NCBI RefSeq assembly: GCF_002252525.1
Contig: NZ_NNRM01000039.1
Span: 266,151-330,150 of the forward strand
Length of the DNA stretch: 64,000 nt
Origin: Brucella pseudogrignonensis
GTDB lineage: Bacteria > Pseudomonadota > Alphaproteobacteria > Rhizobiales > Rhizobiaceae
Direction of reading: 5' to 3'
This document shows, one piece after another, positions 63,370 to 64,000 of the stretch. Positions within the stretch are counted from its first letter, which is position 1, and the number at the start of each line of letters is the position of its first letter. Position numbers and translations under genes: made by a program. The notes beneath the pieces were generated by a model, which saw only the letters and a list, made by a program, of their open reading frames with translations, made no database searches and was not told the origin of the DNA.

Positions 63370-63520
63370 CGGCAAGATCGAGATCAGGAAAACCAGGCAT
63401 TCCCAAAGGGCTTCGCGCCCGCGCCACTGACATGGACCTGACCTTCGCATCGCCATACCGGCCCGCGGCATAAATGGCCGCTTCAACAGAGGCCTGACAC
63501 ATGACCGTAACCGATCTCAC
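63370..63520 (+). ncRNA. predicted bridge RNA (seekRNA) of IS110 copy 3
   Basis: First loop: stem TCAGG (63384-63388) with CCA, paired to TGG and CCTGA (63437-63441). It holds GCATTCCCA (63397-63405), the exact complement of the target right of the insertion plus core, and GCCACTG (63423-63429), which copies the left target GACACTG with one mismatch. Second loop: GCCAT (63452-63456), complementary with one wobble to the element's left end, an inner hairpin CGGCC/GGCCG, and ACACATG, identical to the element's right end plus core. Weakest of the three at the left-target match. Confidence 0.75.
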
Positions 63521-64000
63521 GTTCGAGCAATCCAAAAATAATCCTTGCATTACCGGGGGTATCCACACATGGGAATGCGACCTCATCCAGTTTCGCAAGA
63601 GGTTCGGCAAGGCCAATGTGACGTCTCTGGTCGAGCGGGTGAGCCGCTTTACTGTGTTGCTACGTAACAATGATCGTCAGTCACGGCCGGTGATGGATGG
63701 CGTGATTAGGGTACTCCAACCCCTGCCCCAAATGGCCCGCCGATCAATCACGTTTGATCGTGGCACTGAGTTTACAGAGTGGTCGTATCTACAGAATGGA
63801 ATAGGGTCGCAAATATGGTTCTGCGATCCGCAATCACCCTGGCAGAAAGGCACCGTTGAAAACACCAACAGACGCACAAGACGTTGGCTCCCCCGAGACC
63901 TTGATCCGCTCACCCTCAGTGATCGAGACCTCGCATTCATCTGTCATCGGCTCAACAATACGCCGCGCAAATGTTTGGGGTACAAAACGCCCGCAGAAGT

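Larger units (their letters stand above)
62201..63571 (+). mobile_element. intact IS110-family element (copy 3, IS1111 group), ~1371 bp
   Basis: Edges are fixed by the interrupted IS30 gene: the left flank ends at TG (62199-62200) and the right edge carries TG (63570-63571). Subterminal inverted repeats TGTGGATACCCC (62205-62216) and GGGGTATCCACA (63556-63567) match perfectly over 12 bp, the IS1111 hallmark. Left end ~80 bp, right end ~262 bp with the predicted guide RNA. Confidence 0.9.
61662..64000 (+). pseudogene. IS30-family transposase interrupted by an IS110-family element
   Basis: Part 1 (61662-62200) has the N-terminal HTH (IAEKLGRHRSTIFRELKRN) and SDGWSPQQIAGRMR, ending ARRKQFGH. 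Part 2 (63572-64000, past the window edge) continues WECDLIQFRK with the first catalytic Asp, FDRGTEF with the second, and GTVENTNRR with the Glu. Joining at the shared TG restores a continuous frame. Inactive only because of the insertion. Confidence 0.92.

Overview
The window looks like an alphaproteobacterial replicon, most probably Brucella/Ochrobactrum (Brucellaceae). The signs are an IalB-family protein, a BigR/Blh sulfide operon with YeeE/YedE transporters, a DUF982 protein, large classical autotransporters, an alphaproteobacterial-style Hsp20 with a ROSE-like leader, and palindromic intergenic repeats that resemble Brucella Bru-RS elements. Many insertion sequences and remnants show that it is an accessory-rich region of a chromosome or large plasmid. 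The genus is inferred from gene content; there is no rRNA or housekeeping marker.

Layout. 1-5.45 kb: a minus-strand operon (binding protein, fused permease, ATPase, MBL-fold hydrolase) with a divergent SorC regulator. 5.5-11.7 kb: small hypothetical genes, a DUF982 protein, a membrane GGDEF protein and an hsp20 gene. 12.4-14.1 kb: decayed IS110 and IS630 transposases. 14.8-27 kb: an EAL protein, two large autotransporters flanking an ialB-like gene, and a divergent 7TMR-DISM histidine kinase/response regulator pair. 27-32 kb: an IS3 transposase split by two intact IS110-family elements, abutting a truncated phosphoketolase pseudogene. 32.3-37.7 kb: sulfide operon (two YeeE/YedE halves, BigR-like ArsR, Blh persulfide dioxygenase), then a VIT1/CCC1 transporter and a P1B-type ATPase. 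38.2-41 kb: VapBC and gamma-glutamyltransferase. 41.1-49.4 kb: a siderophore operon (FecI, FecR, TonB receptor, binding protein, siderophore-interacting protein, two FecCD permeases, no ATPase gene). 49.9-53.1 kb: a DUF2161 protein, two further toxin-antitoxin pairs and an IS orfA remnant. 53.5-61 kb: C69 peptidase, frameshifted MscS, BCCT transporter, DUF4394 protein and an ECF sigma/anti-sigma pair. 61.6-64 kb: an IS30 transposase split by a third IS110-family element.

The strongest signal is in the three intact IS110-family elements. In each, the host gene sequence allows the insertion to be reconstructed to within the short repeat shared by both junctions. In each, the roughly 260 nt downstream of the transposase can be read as a bridge RNA (seekRNA). 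It holds two structured regions whose loops match the observed target on opposite strands next to the shared repeat, and match the two ends of the element itself. The guides lie in the same order in all three. Two elements have hit conserved motifs of the same IS3 transposase gene and the third hit an IS30 transposase, so RNA-guided elements appear to be using other insertion sequences as landing sites.
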